From Renibacterium sp. (GTDB lineage: Bacteria > Actinomycetota > Actinomycetes > Actinomycetales > Micrococcaceae), in the NCBI GenBank assembly GCA_017419405.1, contig JAFOLH010000008.1, positions 62,001 through 126,000 on the forward strand: a stretch of 64,000 nucleotides of DNA. The letters run 5' to 3'. Below the pieces are notes generated by a model. That model searched no databases. It saw nothing but the letters and a program-made list of their open reading frames with translations, and was not told the origin of the DNA. Of this stretch, positions 1-8,678 are shown in pieces. The position numbers were made by a program, and so were the translations under genes. Numbering within the stretch: the stretch's first letter is position 1; every line of letters begins with the position of its first letter.

Positions 1-191
1 CGGTCTACCCGGAAGCAGTCCAATGGATCATCCAGGCCCTGCCGCTGTGGCATGGGGTCGAGCTGCTGCGCGAGCTGGGTGCCGGGGTGATCGGTTGGGG
101 CACCGCGGGGCACCTGCTGTATTACGTGGTGATGATCGTGCTCGGTTTGATCTTGACCACGTCCAGATTGCGCAAGCTCTTCCTCAAATAA
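1..191 (+). CDS. ABC-2 type transporter permease, C-terminal fragment
   Basis: The window opens inside a gene. The frame beginning at base 3 reads 62 codons to a TAA at 189-191. The fragment has the ending usual for NodJ/DrrB-type ABC-2 permeases: a LPLWHGVELLRELGAG loop, a hydrophobic final helix (LLYYVVMIVLGLIL) and a short basic tail (SRLRKLFLK). Such proteins are membrane subunits of drug, lipid or polysaccharide exporters; the ATPase would lie upstream, outside the window. The substrate cannot be told. Family assignment rests on the shape of the last helix and the loop before it, so it is likely but not certain. Confidence 0.65.
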   Translation, partial: VYPEAVQWIIQALPLWHGVELLRELGAGVIGWGTAGHLLYYVVMIVLGLILTTSRLRKLFLK

Positions 192-245
192 TCGGGCAGT
201 CCGCAGTAGTCCGGCAACGGTTCAAAAATTCCCTACCGGCCGGCC

Positions 246-251
246 TAAGCT
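246..251 (+). promoter_or_regulatory. -10 box of a leaderless promoter for the DUF4166-like gene
   Basis: TAAGCT fits the actinobacterial TANNNT consensus and ends 6 nt before the ATG at 258, so transcription would start at or next to the start codon. There is no Shine-Dalgarno sequence. Confidence 0.5.
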
Positions 252-257
252 CGGACT

Positions 258-899
258 ATGGCGTCGGTCTGGGAACTCGCGGCAGCGGAGGTGCTGCCAC
301 AGCTGGATGCCGGGCTGGCGGATTATTTCGGCGCGCTGCCGGACGGGAAAGTCGGTCTGGGCCGGGGCAGTTTCCAGCAGGTCGGCACGCCGCGGCGCTG
401 GCTCTGGCCGGTGCTGTGGCTGCTGGCGCGGGAAGGGATCGTGTTCCCGGTATGGCAGCAGCGGGTCCCCTTCGAGGTATGCAACCGACCGGGTCACGAC
501 CACCGGGGACGCGCGACGCTCTCCGCGACCCGGACTTTCCACTTCCGGAACGGCAGCAAGGTGATGCCGGATTCGATCGCCGTGGAAGCGGATGGATCGC
601 TGACCGACTACCTGGGCAAACACGGCTGGCTGGCCGTGTTGCTGACCGTCGAGGCCCGCGGCGGGGCGATGCGGCTGACCGGCTCACGGGTCCGGCTCCG
701 GGTTCCCTGGGGCTGGTTGAGGATTCCCGCTGCGGTGTCGCCCGGCGTGCAGATCACTGAGCGCTTCGATGCCGAGATCGGCCGGCAGCAGGTTTCGATG
801 CGCTTGAGCCAACCGCAGTTGGGGCTGCTCTACGAATACCGCGGCGACTTCGGTTACCGCTGGGCGGACTCGCTGGATTCGCCGGACTCGCTGGACTGA
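258..899 (+). CDS. DUF4166-like protein of unknown function
   Basis: A soluble 213-residue protein without signal peptide or membrane helices. It has the features of DUF4166 proteins: a Gly-rich W/F-containing N-terminal half (GKVGLGRGSFQQ, around residues 30-45), a FEV...GRATLSATRTFHF stretch, and a C-terminal half with GWLRIPAAVSPGVQ. DUF4166 has no known biochemical role; it is often found as the C-terminal part of larger enzymes or alone. The ATG at 258 is backed by a -10 box 6 nt upstream. Its last 46 bases overlap the end of the oppositely oriented TetR gene, so the two transcripts are complementary at their 3' ends. Family call is moderate; function is unknown. Confidence 0.6.
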   Translation: MASVWELAAAEVLPQLDAGLADYFGALPDGKVGLGRGSFQQVGTPRRWLWPVLWLLAREGIVFPVWQQRVPFEVCNRPGHDHRGRATLSATRTFHFRNGSKVMPDSIAVEADGSLTDYLGKHGWLAVLLTVEARGGAMRLTGSRVRLRVPWGWLRIPAAVSPGVQITERFDAEIGRQQVSMRLSQPQLGLLYEYRGDFGYRWADSLDSPDSLD

Positions 900-1633
900 C
901 CGGGACGGGGCCGGTCGAGGTTGTCCACGATCAAGCCCAGCGTGAAATCGAACCGCTGGTGCCCGTCGCCCGAGGTCAGCTCTGCTGCATAGCGGCTGGT
1001 GTTCGGGAAACGTGCTGCGGGCAGGGCGCTGAAGCGCTGCACCAATTCGGCGCGCTCGTCGCTGCTCAGCACCCAGCCCTCGTTCAGTTCGCTCCGCCGG
1101 TGCGCCGAGAGCGCGATCTCCAAGGCGTAGGCGCCCACGTAGAGGAAGAGCGCATCGATCGCCCAGGCTGCGGTCTGCGGATCGATGCCGCCGGCGAGCA
1201 GGATCGCCAACATGCCTTCGTTGATGCGCAAGACGTCGAGATCGGTGACCACCATGGAGAGTGCGGCCCGGGAGATGCCCGGGTAGTTCAGGTACTGGTC
1301 CCTCAGCTGGGTGCAGACGTCCACGATCTGTTCCCGCCAAGCCGCCGGGTCGGGCTCGGGCAGCACCAGTTGGCTGCACAGCCGGCCGATGATCAGCTCA
1401 TCGATATCGGCTTTGTTGACCACGTGGGCGTAGAGCGAGGCGGGGCCGGTATTGAGCAAACCGGCCACGCTGCGCATGGTCATCGCCTCGTAGCCTTTGC
1501 CGGCGACGATCTCCAGCGCGGCATCGGTGATCCGTTCGACGGTGATCGGCGTGTTCCGCCGGGGCTGCCGGGCGGTTGCCGCGGCCGGTTGTGCATGCCG
1601 GGCGGCCCGGCGCTGCTGGGGATCCACAATCAT
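854..1633 (-). CDS. TetR-family repressor of the adjacent MFS pump
   Basis: A 259-residue repressor with an N-terminal TetR helix-turn-helix at about residues 28-88 (TVERITDAALEIVAGKGY, then SVAGLLNTGPASLYAHV) and a long all-helical ligand-binding C-terminal part like the TetR_C_1 type. An open frame extends 34 codons further upstream, but the ATG at 1633 is preferred: the upstream extension would run through the operator array, and a -10 box (TACACT, 1641-1646 on this strand) sits 7 nt before this ATG. It is divergent from the MFS gene, and three palindromes lie between them, so it most likely represses both itself and the pump until a drug binds. The C-terminal tail is Ser/Glu/Gly-rich. Confidence 0.85.
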   Translation of the reverse strand: MIVDPQQRRAARHAQPAAATARQPRRNTPITVERITDAALEIVAGKGYEAMTMRSVAGLLNTGPASLYAHVVNKADIDELIIGRLCSQLVLPEPDPAAWREQIVDVCTQLRDQYLNYPGISRAALSMVVTDLDVLRINEGMLAILLAGGIDPQTAAWAIDALFLYVGAYALEIALSAHRRSELNEGWVLSSDERAELVQRFSALPAARFPNTSRYAAELTSGDGHQRFDFTLGLIVDNLDRPRPGQSSESGESSESAQR

Positions 1634-1640
1634 GCCTTCC

Positions 1641-1646
1641 AGTGTA
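1641..1646 (-). promoter_or_regulatory. -10 box of the tetR promoter (leaderless)
   Basis: TACACT on the minus strand, 7 nt before the ATG at 1633. The nearest GAACAnTGTTC palindrome covers the -35 side, consistent with autorepression. Confidence 0.5.
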
Positions 1647-1655
1647 GCTTGACAC

Positions 1656-1705
1656 GAACAATGTTCCATTGATAGAACAGTGTTCGTAAGTCTAGAACAA
1701 TGTTC
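1656..1705. promoter_or_regulatory. Triple TetR-type operator
   Basis: Three 11-bp palindromes of form GAACAnTGTTC lie at 1656-1666, 1675-1685 and 1695-1705. They start 19 and 20 bp apart, about two helical turns, so they face the same side of the DNA. They lie between the divergent TetR and MFS genes; the outer copy overlaps the -35 side of the pump promoter, whose likely -10 is TACTAT at 1720-1725. Confidence 0.8.
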
Positions 1706-1755
1706 GTCGATGATGTCGGTACTATTCCGCACCACCGCTCTTGGAAGGAATGCCG

Positions 1756-3213
1756 ATGAGCAGCCAGTCTGAAATCCAATCGAAGCCCGTGGCCGGCCCG
1801 CCGCAATCGTTGCGCGAGGTCTGGGTTGCGCTTGCCGGTCTTGCCGCGGTGTTCCTGTTTGAGATGCTGGACAACTCGATCCTCAACGTGGCGCTGCCCA
1901 CGATCGGCCGTGAGTTGCAGGCCTCGACCACCGGCCTGCAATGGGTGACCGGTGCCTATGCGGTGGTTTTCGGCGGTCTGATGCTGGTCTTCGGTGCGAT
2001 CGCCGACAAGTTCGGCCGACGCCGGATCATGCTGATCGGACTGGTGCTGTTGGCCGTGGCCAGCCTGGCGACGGCGTTCGTCAGCACTGCGGAGCAGCTG
2101 ATCGCAGTCCGGGTCGCGATGGGCGTGGCCGCAGCGATGACCACGCCGGGCTCGATGGCGCTGGCTTTCCGGTTGTTCCAGGACGACGGCCTGCGGGTGC
2201 GCGCCTTGACGCTGATCTCCACCGTGGGCTTGGTCGGACTCGCGATCGGCCCGACCGCCGGCGGGCTGGTCCTGGCCGTCGCGCCCTGGCAAGTCCTGCT
2301 GCTGGTGAACGTGCCGATCGCGCTGCTCGCGATCATCGGCGTGCGCAGCGGCGTCGCGGCTGACGATCCGGCTGAGCTGCACCGCGATCCGGTGGACGTG
2401 GGCGGTGCGATCCTCGGCACCGTGACCATCGTGCTGGCGCTCGTCGCGCCGACCCTGTTCGTCAACGAGGGTTCCGGATCGGCACTGCCGTGGATCGCGG
2501 CTGTCGCCGCGCTGGTCGCCGCGGTGCTCTTCGTGCTGCGCGAACGTTCCGCACGCTACCCCATGCTCGACCTGACCCTGGTGGCCCGGCCTCTGGTATC
2601 GAGCGGTTTGGCGTTCAAGGCCGCGACCGGACTGGCCACCGCCGGCCTGGGCTATCTGGTGACCCTGCAACTCCAGCTGGAATGGGGTTGGCCGCCGGCC
2701 CTGGCCGCGCTCGGCCTGCTGCCGCAGGTCGTCGTGCTGATCGCCGGCGGCGTCTTCGTCAGCCCGTTCGTGCGCTGGGTCGGTTTGGACCGTGCCGCCT
2801 GGCTGAGTGCCGCGGCCGTCGTCGTCGGGCTTGCCGTCTACGGCCTGCTCGGTGGGTTCGGCTATTTCTGGATCGCCGTCGCACTGGCGCTCGTCGCGGC
2901 CGGGCTGCGGGTGAACGGCGTGGTTGCCGCGACCAATGTGCTCAAAGGCCTGCCGGAGAACCGGACCACGATCGGCGTGGCGCTGGTCGACACCTCCAGC
3001 GAGGTCGCCACCGGCGTCGGCATCGCGCTGACCGGTACCCTGCTCGCCGTGATCTTCAACGGGAGCATTGTCAGCCCGGACTGGAACCCGCAGCAATACG
3101 GCGAGTTCCGTGCCGCGGTCACGATTGCCGGCCTCTCACTGACCGGGTTGGCAGCGGCTCTGGTGGGCTGGGGCTTCGTCCGGGCCCGCGGTTCCGCGGA
3201 ATCCGCGGCCTAA
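1756..3213 (+). CDS. MFS drug efflux transporter, DHA2 (14-helix) type
   Basis: A 485-residue inner-membrane exporter of the EmrB/QacA type. The first helix carries the DHA2 motif around LDNSILNVALPTIG (about residues 40-54), followed by the MFS motif A loop GAIADKFGRRR (about 82-92) between helices 2 and 3 and a motif C-like GPTAGG in helix 5. Hydrophobic segments fit 14 helices. These pumps use the proton gradient to expel drugs. The ATG at 1756 is chosen because GGAAGG at 1743-1748 is correctly placed; earlier in-frame TTG and ATG codons lie in or next to that site. The divergent TetR gene and triple operator point to substrate-induced expression. The gene end overlaps the response regulator end by 4 nt. 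Confidence 0.88.
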   Translation: MSSQSEIQSKPVAGPPQSLREVWVALAGLAAVFLFEMLDNSILNVALPTIGRELQASTTGLQWVTGAYAVVFGGLMLVFGAIADKFGRRRIMLIGLVLLAVASLATAFVSTAEQLIAVRVAMGVAAAMTTPGSMALAFRLFQDDGLRVRALTLISTVGLVGLAIGPTAGGLVLAVAPWQVLLLVNVPIALLAIIGVRSGVAADDPAELHRDPVDVGGAILGTVTIVLALVAPTLFVNEGSGSALPWIAAVAALVAAVLFVLRERSARYPMLDLTLVARPLVSSGLAFKAATGLATAGLGYLVTLQLQLEWGWPPALAALGLLPQVVVLIAGGVFVSPFVRWVGLDRAAWLSAAAVVVGLAVYGLLGGFGYFWIAVALALVAAGLRVNGVVAATNVLKGLPENRTTIGVALVDTSSEVATGVGIALTGTLLAVIFNGSIVSPDWNPQQYGEFRAAVTIAGLSLTGLAAALVGWGFVRARGSAESAA

Positions 3214-3872
3214 CCGAGTCCGTGTTCCACGCAGAAAAGCGCCGCCTGCACCCGGGACACCAGATTCAGTTTCCCGAAGATCCGGGACAGATGGGTTTTC
3301 ACCGTGGTTTCCGCGATGCCGAGCCGGCGCGCGATCTGCTGATTCGTCCAGCCCGCGCCGACCGCCCGCAGCACGTCTAGTTCCCGGGCGGTCAGTTCAG
3401 CTAGTCCTTGCGGCGTCCGGGCTTCGGGCCGGGGCACCGCCGCGGCAGCCGAGACCAGCTTCTCGATGACCGTCCGGGTGACTTCGGGAGCGAGCACCGC
3501 GTCGCCGGCTGCGACATTGCCGATGCCCTGGATGATCGCTTCGGCGGAAGCGGATTTCAGCAAGAACCCCGCAGCCCCGGCCCGCAAGCCGCCCAGCACA
3601 TAGTCGTCCAGGTCGAAGGTGGTCAGGATCAGCACCCGGGCGGTTCCGGCCGCGCTGATCTGCCGGGTGGCTTCGATGCCGTCCATGCCGGGCATCCGGA
3701 TGTCCATCAACACCACCTCCGGGCGCAGACTGCGACTCATCGCCACCGCGGTGACCCCGTCGCCGGCCTCGCCGACCACCTCGATTCCGGGGTCCTGGGA
3801 CAGGATCATCCGCAGGCCCTGCCGGATCGCCGCGTGGTCGTCGGCCAGCAAGACCGAAATCACCGGGTTCAC
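3210..3872 (-). CDS. NarL/FixJ-family response regulator
   Basis: A 220-residue two-domain regulator. The receiver domain has the acidic pair D11/D12, phospho-acceptor D57 (VVLMDIRMPGMDG), T84 and K106. A LuxR-type helix-turn-helix follows at about residues 150-215 (ELTARELDVLRAVGAGWTNQQIARRLGIAETTVKTHL). It is the partner of the histidine kinase just upstream on the same strand, with a 4-nt ATGA overlap that implies translational coupling. Targets are unknown; the neighbouring small membrane genes at 5195-6021 are candidates. The gene meets the MFS gene tail to tail with a 4-bp overlap. Confidence 0.92.
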   Translation of the reverse strand: MNPVISVLLADDHAAIRQGLRMILSQDPGIEVVGEAGDGVTAVAMSRSLRPEVVLMDIRMPGMDGIEATRQISAAGTARVLILTTFDLDDYVLGGLRAGAAGFLLKSASAEAIIQGIGNVAAGDAVLAPEVTRTVIEKLVSAAAAVPRPEARTPQGLAELTARELDVLRAVGAGWTNQQIARRLGIAETTVKTHLSRIFGKLNLVSRVQAALFCVEHGLG

Positions 3873-5068
3873 CTGGGCAACCGCACGGCGACCCGCCAGC
3901 GGTCGCCGGCGGCGTCCGCGGAAAAGCTGCCACCCAGTTCGGCGGCCCGGACGGCCATGTTCGCCAAGCCGTAGCCTTGCCGGTTCCCGGATTCCGCGGC
4001 TTGGACCAGCGGATTCTCCACGGTGAGCAGTGCAGCTCCGGGATCGGCATCCAACCGTACCGTGACCGGCTGTCCGGGTGCGTGTTTGTTCGCGTTGGTC
4101 AGCGCTTCCTGGCTGATCCGGTACAGCGTGCTCGAGGCCGCCGAGCCGAGGTCTTCCGGGATCCGGACGAGCAATTCCACCGGGTTTCCCGCGGCCCGGC
4201 TGGCTTCGGCCAGGGCCCGCAGTTCGGCGCCCAAATCCAACCCTCCGGCGCTCCCTGGGGCGTCCCGGCGGTCTTCGCCGGTATGCAGCACATCGATCAT
4301 CTGGCGCATATCGGCCAAGCCTTTCAACGAGGTTTCCCGGGAAGCCCTGAGTACTTCGCCGCGCAGTGCGGGATCCGCGGAGCGCAATGCTGCTTCGCTC
4401 TGCAAGGCGATCGCGGAAAGCCGTCCGGCGATCACGTCGTGCAGATCACGGGCCATTTTCCCGCGTTCCCGGGCCACCGACAGTTGCAGATCGAGTCGGG
4501 AGAGCTCCCGTTCCTGGCGGACCATCAGCTCGGCTTGCCTGGCCCGCTGCTGTTCGACCTCGGCGATCTGTTCCTGCTGGCGGACGTTGGCAGCCCACCA
4601 CATCGGGGTCAAAAACGCCACCACGGCCTGCACCCCGACGATCAGGGCCGGTTGCCAGCCGTTCCCGGCGAATGCCGCAGCGAGCACCGACAACGCACTG
4701 ATCGCGACTGCGAAGACCCGGGTGGCCCGGCTCAGCCGCGGCCCGGCATAACGGGTGCCGGTGAAGATCACTTCGAAGAGCAGCAGCAGCGCGGCGATTC
4801 CGGCGTCGTCCAAGGTCAGCAGCACCGCCGCAACGGAGGCCGTGGCGATCATCGCCGCGGGCCTGGTGCTGCGCAGGGCGATGCCGCAACTGCCCAGGAG
4901 CAGCGCCGCCGGCCACAGCTCGAGTCCGGGGAACAGATCGAATTCGAAACCGCCGAACCAACGCAAACCGGCGGACTGCAGTGCAGCCGCGAGCAGCAGA
5001 TAAAACAGCGCAGTGCCGAAATCCTGGCCGGGGATCCCGCTCAGCACTTCGCGCAGCCGTCGGATCAT
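3869..5068 (-). CDS. Membrane sensor histidine kinase (HisKA_3 type)
   Basis: A 399-residue sensor kinase. The N-terminal 150 residues form several membrane helices with little outside the bilayer, then comes a coiled-coil stretch (QQEQIAEVEQQRARQAELM) and the dimerisation and phosphoacceptor domain with H210 in ARDLHDVIAG, typical of NarL-partner kinases. The C-terminal part has the HATPase N box (ISQEALTNANKHA) and a GYGLANM G box. The open frame continues upstream to 5503, but the extension has low-complexity, non-membrane composition and lies antisense to the 5195 gene; the ATG at 5068 directly precedes the first sensible sequence (MIRRLREVLS). The signal may be cell-envelope stress, as for other intramembrane-sensing kinases, but this is inference. 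Confidence 0.88.
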   Translation of the reverse strand: MIRRLREVLSGIPGQDFGTALFYLLLAAALQSAGLRWFGGFEFDLFPGLELWPAALLLGSCGIALRSTRPAAMIATASVAAVLLTLDDAGIAALLLLFEVIFTGTRYAGPRLSRATRVFAVAISALSVLAAAFAGNGWQPALIVGVQAVVAFLTPMWWAANVRQQEQIAEVEQQRARQAELMVRQERELSRLDLQLSVARERGKMARDLHDVIAGRLSAIALQSEAALRSADPALRGEVLRASRETSLKGLADMRQMIDVLHTGEDRRDAPGSAGGLDLGAELRALAEASRAAGNPVELLVRIPEDLGSAASSTLYRISQEALTNANKHAPGQPVTVRLDADPGAALLTVENPLVQAAESGNRQGYGLANMAVRAAELGGSFSADAAGDRWRVAVRLPR

Positions 5069-5194
5069 CTTTTGATTGTGCCGCGCCCCGGGGCCCGGGA
5101 CAAGCAGTTCCGGGCCGTGGTCCTGCAAAGGTAGGACCCGGAGCTCCTGCTGCTGGCCGATGCGCTCCAGCGCCCCGAGGCAGAGGCTGGAAGC

Positions 5195-5440
5195 ATGAAA
5201 CATTGGCTCATCCACACCGTGGTCTTCTTCGCCGCCCAGATCGTTTTCGCGATCATCGGCTTTTCCTGGCCCTGGGAGGTGCTCAATGGCCGGCTGCCGG
5301 TCAATTCGGTCTTCGCCTCGATCGACGACCAGTTGTGGGTCGCCAACACCTCGCGGATCTGGAGCATCGTCTGGCTGGCGGACACCGGGATTTCGCTGCT
5401 CGGCCGGCGCGCGCCCAAGCAGACTGCGGATCCGGAATGA
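5195..5440 (+). CDS. Small membrane protein, 2 helices
   Basis: An 81-residue protein beginning MKHWLIHTVVFFAAQIVFAIIGFSW, with an N-terminal membrane helix and a second hydrophobic stretch around residues 55-70 (TSRIWSIVWLADTGISLLG). No family is recognised. Its stop overlaps the start of the next gene (ATGA at 5437-5440), so the two are surely co-translated. It is transcribed divergently from the histidine kinase across a 126-bp gap, which suggests a link with that system, but nothing in the sequence proves it. Confidence 0.65.
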   Translation: MKHWLIHTVVFFAAQIVFAIIGFSWPWEVLNGRLPVNSVFASIDDQLWVANTSRIWSIVWLADTGISLLGRRAPKQTADPE

Positions 5441-6021
5441 AAATCGCGGAGTTCGTTGCCGAAAATCCGATCGTCGCGGTGATTGTGGGCTGCGAAATCG
5501 CACTCTGGGTGGTCCTCTTCCTGGGCCTGGCCGTCCGCTACTTGCTTCGGCTCAGACGCACCAGCAGCGTGATCCTGGCCCTGATCCCGCTCATCGACGT
5601 GGTGCTGCTGGTCGCGGTGGCGATCGACATGTCCCGGGGTGCGGAACTGGGTTGGGTGCATATCGCGGCTGCATACTATCTGGGCGTGAGCGTGGCCTTC
5701 GGCCCGGCCCTGGTCAGGTACGTCGACGTCCGTTTCGCGCACCGCTTCGCGGGCGGTCCGCCGCCGCAGCCCAAGCCCCGTTACGGAGCGGCGAAACACC
5801 GCGCCTTGTGGCAGGAGTGGTACCGGGTGGTGGCTGCCGCGGCGATCGCCTCCGCGGTCTCCTTGGCGCTGATCGTCTTTTTCGCCGATCCCCGGGCCCA
5901 GGAAATGCTCTGGTGGTCGATCGGCCGCGCCTGGTTCATCGTGGGGCTCTGGTTCGTCTTCGGCCCGATGGTCAAGCCGAAGCCGGAACCGGCAAGTCCG
6001 AAGCTCCCGGTCCGGCGGTAG
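5437..6021 (+). CDS. Integral membrane protein, about 5 helices, unknown function
   Basis: A 194-residue hydrophobic protein starting MKIAEFVAENPIVAVIV with helices at about residues 10-35, 45-62, 70-90, 128-148 and 155-175, and a basic cytoplasmic loop (RHRF, KPRYGAAKHR) between helices 3 and 4. The CEIALWVVLFLGLAVRYLLR stretch resembles small conserved membrane proteins of Bacillus and actinobacteria (the YmcC-like group), but that match is from memory and weak. It overlaps the 81-residue gene upstream by 4 nt and would be made with it. The role is unknown. Confidence 0.6.
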   Translation: MKIAEFVAENPIVAVIVGCEIALWVVLFLGLAVRYLLRLRRTSSVILALIPLIDVVLLVAVAIDMSRGAELGWVHIAAAYYLGVSVAFGPALVRYVDVRFAHRFAGGPPPQPKPRYGAAKHRALWQEWYRVVAAAAIASAVSLALIVFFADPRAQEMLWWSIGRAWFIVGLWFVFGPMVKPKPEPASPKLPVRR

Positions 6022-6101
6022 CGTTGACCGCAGCGGGCCGTTGCGGCGGAACCCGGGTTTCGCCCGGCGCGGAAGCGGGCCGCCGGCCGCGGCCGGTTTG
6101 C

Positions 6102-6107
6102 GACAAT
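6102..6107 (+). promoter_or_regulatory. Possible -10 box for the 6114 gene
   Basis: GACAAT ends 6 nt before the ATG at 6114, the leaderless arrangement seen repeatedly in this window. The first base departs from TANNNT, so this is a weak call. Confidence 0.3.
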
Positions 6108-6113
6108 GGAAGC

Positions 6114-6686
6114 ATGTTCTCCTTGGGATCCCCTCAGACTTCTGGCAAACGTCCGGGCCGATTGGCCGCCGTCGGGCCCCTCATCCTCGCGGTGGTCTTC
6201 CTGATCGCCTTGGTGCTGGCCGCGAACAACAACACGGTATTGGGCTGGTTCATCGCGGTGATCGCGTTGGCCTGGCTGATTTTGGCGACTCTGGTGTACA
6301 TAGGGGTCTACAAAGCAGCGCGCTTCGGTGCCGAACAAGTGCGCCGGGCCACCTCCGGTTTGCAGCAGAACCAGCAAGCCGACGACGCCGGCACCCGGTT
6401 GGTCGCCGAAAGCGCGCCGGCCGACGGAGCCCGGGACATGAAACTCGACCACAGTTTCAAAATCATCCAGGTGCAGGCCGGCGAAATCAGCAAGGCCCTG
6501 ACGACACTGGAAGGTTCCAGTGGGGCTGGCGCCAGTTGGGACTACATCGAGCGAGCGCTGGAGACGATTCAGATCACCGCGCACAACGGCCGGGACATGA
6601 TCGGTGGCGAATCCCGGAAACCCGGCAAATCCGGCGCCGGCGCCGGCCCCGACGAGCCGCTCGCCGGCACTGTCGTCGAAGAATAG
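6114..6686 (+). CDS. Small membrane protein with cytoplasmic tail, unknown function
   Basis: A 190-residue protein with two close membrane helices (about residues 20-40 and 45-68, LAAVGPLILAVVFLIALVLAA then TVLGWFIAVIALAWLILATLVYIGVY) and a roughly 120-residue soluble C-terminal part, predicted helical (KLDHSFKIIQVQAGEISKALTTLEGS ... WDYIERALETIQITAHNGRDMI). The tail ends in a Gly/Pro/Glu-rich linker. No catalytic motif is visible. It stands alone between the two-helix/five-helix pair and exonuclease III, all on the same strand. The start at 6114 follows a GACAAT box. It appears to be a conserved actinobacterial hypothetical. Confidence 0.65.
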   Translation: MFSLGSPQTSGKRPGRLAAVGPLILAVVFLIALVLAANNNTVLGWFIAVIALAWLILATLVYIGVYKAARFGAEQVRRATSGLQQNQQADDAGTRLVAESAPADGARDMKLDHSFKIIQVQAGEISKALTTLEGSSGAGASWDYIERALETIQITAHNGRDMIGGESRKPGKSGAGAGPDEPLAGTVVEE

Positions 6687-6716
6687 GCCGGGAATAGACT
6701 CGGCCTGATTGCCGGG

Positions 6717-6722
6717 TAAAGT
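6717..6722 (+). promoter_or_regulatory. -10 box of a leaderless xth promoter
   Basis: TAAAGT lies 7 nt upstream of the GTG at 6730. This is the reason for choosing 6730 over the in-frame TTG at 6709 and GTG at 6721, which lie upstream of or inside the box. Confidence 0.55.
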
Positions 6723-6729
6723 GGATCGG

Positions 6730-7587
6730 GTGAGCACCTCGACTTCGAAAAAGGCTGTCAACGCCGTTCGTGTGGCTTCGGTCAACGTGAACGGAATCCG
6801 TGCGTCGTACCGGAAGGGCATGGCCGATTGGCTGGCCAGCCGAGACGTCGACATCCTGTGCCTGCAAGAAGTCCGTGCGCCGGACGAGGTGGTGGACGGC
6901 TTCCTCGCCGCGGATTGGCACGTGCTGCACGCCGAGGCCGCGGACAAGGGCCGCGCCGGAGTGCTGATCGCTTCACGCAAAGACTCACTGCAGCCGATTG
7001 CCACCCGGATCGGCATCGGCGACGAGTACTTCGCCACGACCGGACGCTGGGTCGAGGCCGATTACCGGCTCTCCGACGGCAAGCAACTGACGGTGGTGAG
7101 CGCTTACGTGCATTCCGGCGAAGTCGACACCCCCAAGCAGCTGGACAAGTACCGGTTCCTCGAGGTGATGCTCACCCGGCTGCCGGAGTTGGCCGAGCAC
7201 AGCGACTACGCGCTGGTGGTGGGCGACCTGAACGTCGGCCACAAGACCTTGGACATCAAGAATTGGAAAGGCAACGTCAAGAACGCCGGCTTCCTGCCGG
7301 AGGAGCGGGCCTATTTCGACAAGTTCTTCGGCGAACCGGGCGTGGCCGGCGGATTGGGCTGGAAAGACGTGCAGCGCGAGGTCGCCGGCGAGGTGGAAGG
7401 CCCGTACACCTGGTGGTCGCAGCGCGGCCAGGCCTTCGACAACAACACCGGATGGCGGATCGACTACCAGATGGCCACCCCGGGTTTGTTCGAACAGGCC
7501 GGCGATGTCGTGGTGGACCGGGCCGCCAGTTATGACACCCGATGGTCCGACCATGCGCCGCTCGTCGTCGATTACACCATCCGCTGA
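6730..7587 (+). CDS. xth: Exodeoxyribonuclease III
   Basis: A 285-residue enzyme of the EEP (endonuclease/exonuclease/phosphatase) fold that acts as apurinic/apyrimidinic endonuclease and 3'-5' exonuclease in base excision repair. Visible family motifs, in order: ASVNVNGIRAS at the N-terminus, the metal-binding Glu in CLQEVRAP, the VVSAYVHSG strand, VVGDLNVGHK, the WRIDYQMA motif with the Asp that binds substrate, and SDHAPLVVDY containing the catalytic His. The GTG start is supported by the promoter box. It is followed after 39 bp by trpS on the same strand. Length is normal for the family. Confidence 0.95.
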   Translation: MSTSTSKKAVNAVRVASVNVNGIRASYRKGMADWLASRDVDILCLQEVRAPDEVVDGFLAADWHVLHAEAADKGRAGVLIASRKDSLQPIATRIGIGDEYFATTGRWVEADYRLSDGKQLTVVSAYVHSGEVDTPKQLDKYRFLEVMLTRLPELAEHSDYALVVGDLNVGHKTLDIKNWKGNVKNAGFLPEERAYFDKFFGEPGVAGGLGWKDVQREVAGEVEGPYTWWSQRGQAFDNNTGWRIDYQMATPGLFEQAGDVVVDRAASYDTRWSDHAPLVVDYTIR

Positions 7588-8673
<1,086 letters not shown>

Positions 8674-8678
8674 CGCAA

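Noticed and set aside
1634-1735. Upstream extension of the TetR protein to 1735
   Set aside because: It would code across the triple operator; a -10 box and standard family start favour 1633.
1630-3096. Long open frame on the minus strand over the MFS gene
   Set aside because: Low-complexity, Gln/Arg/His/Gly-rich translation typical of antisense of a GC-rich gene; the MFS frame has clear motifs and a ribosome-binding site.
5069-5503. Upstream extension of the histidine kinase to 5503
   Set aside because: The extension is antisense to the small membrane gene at 5195 and lacks membrane or kinase features.
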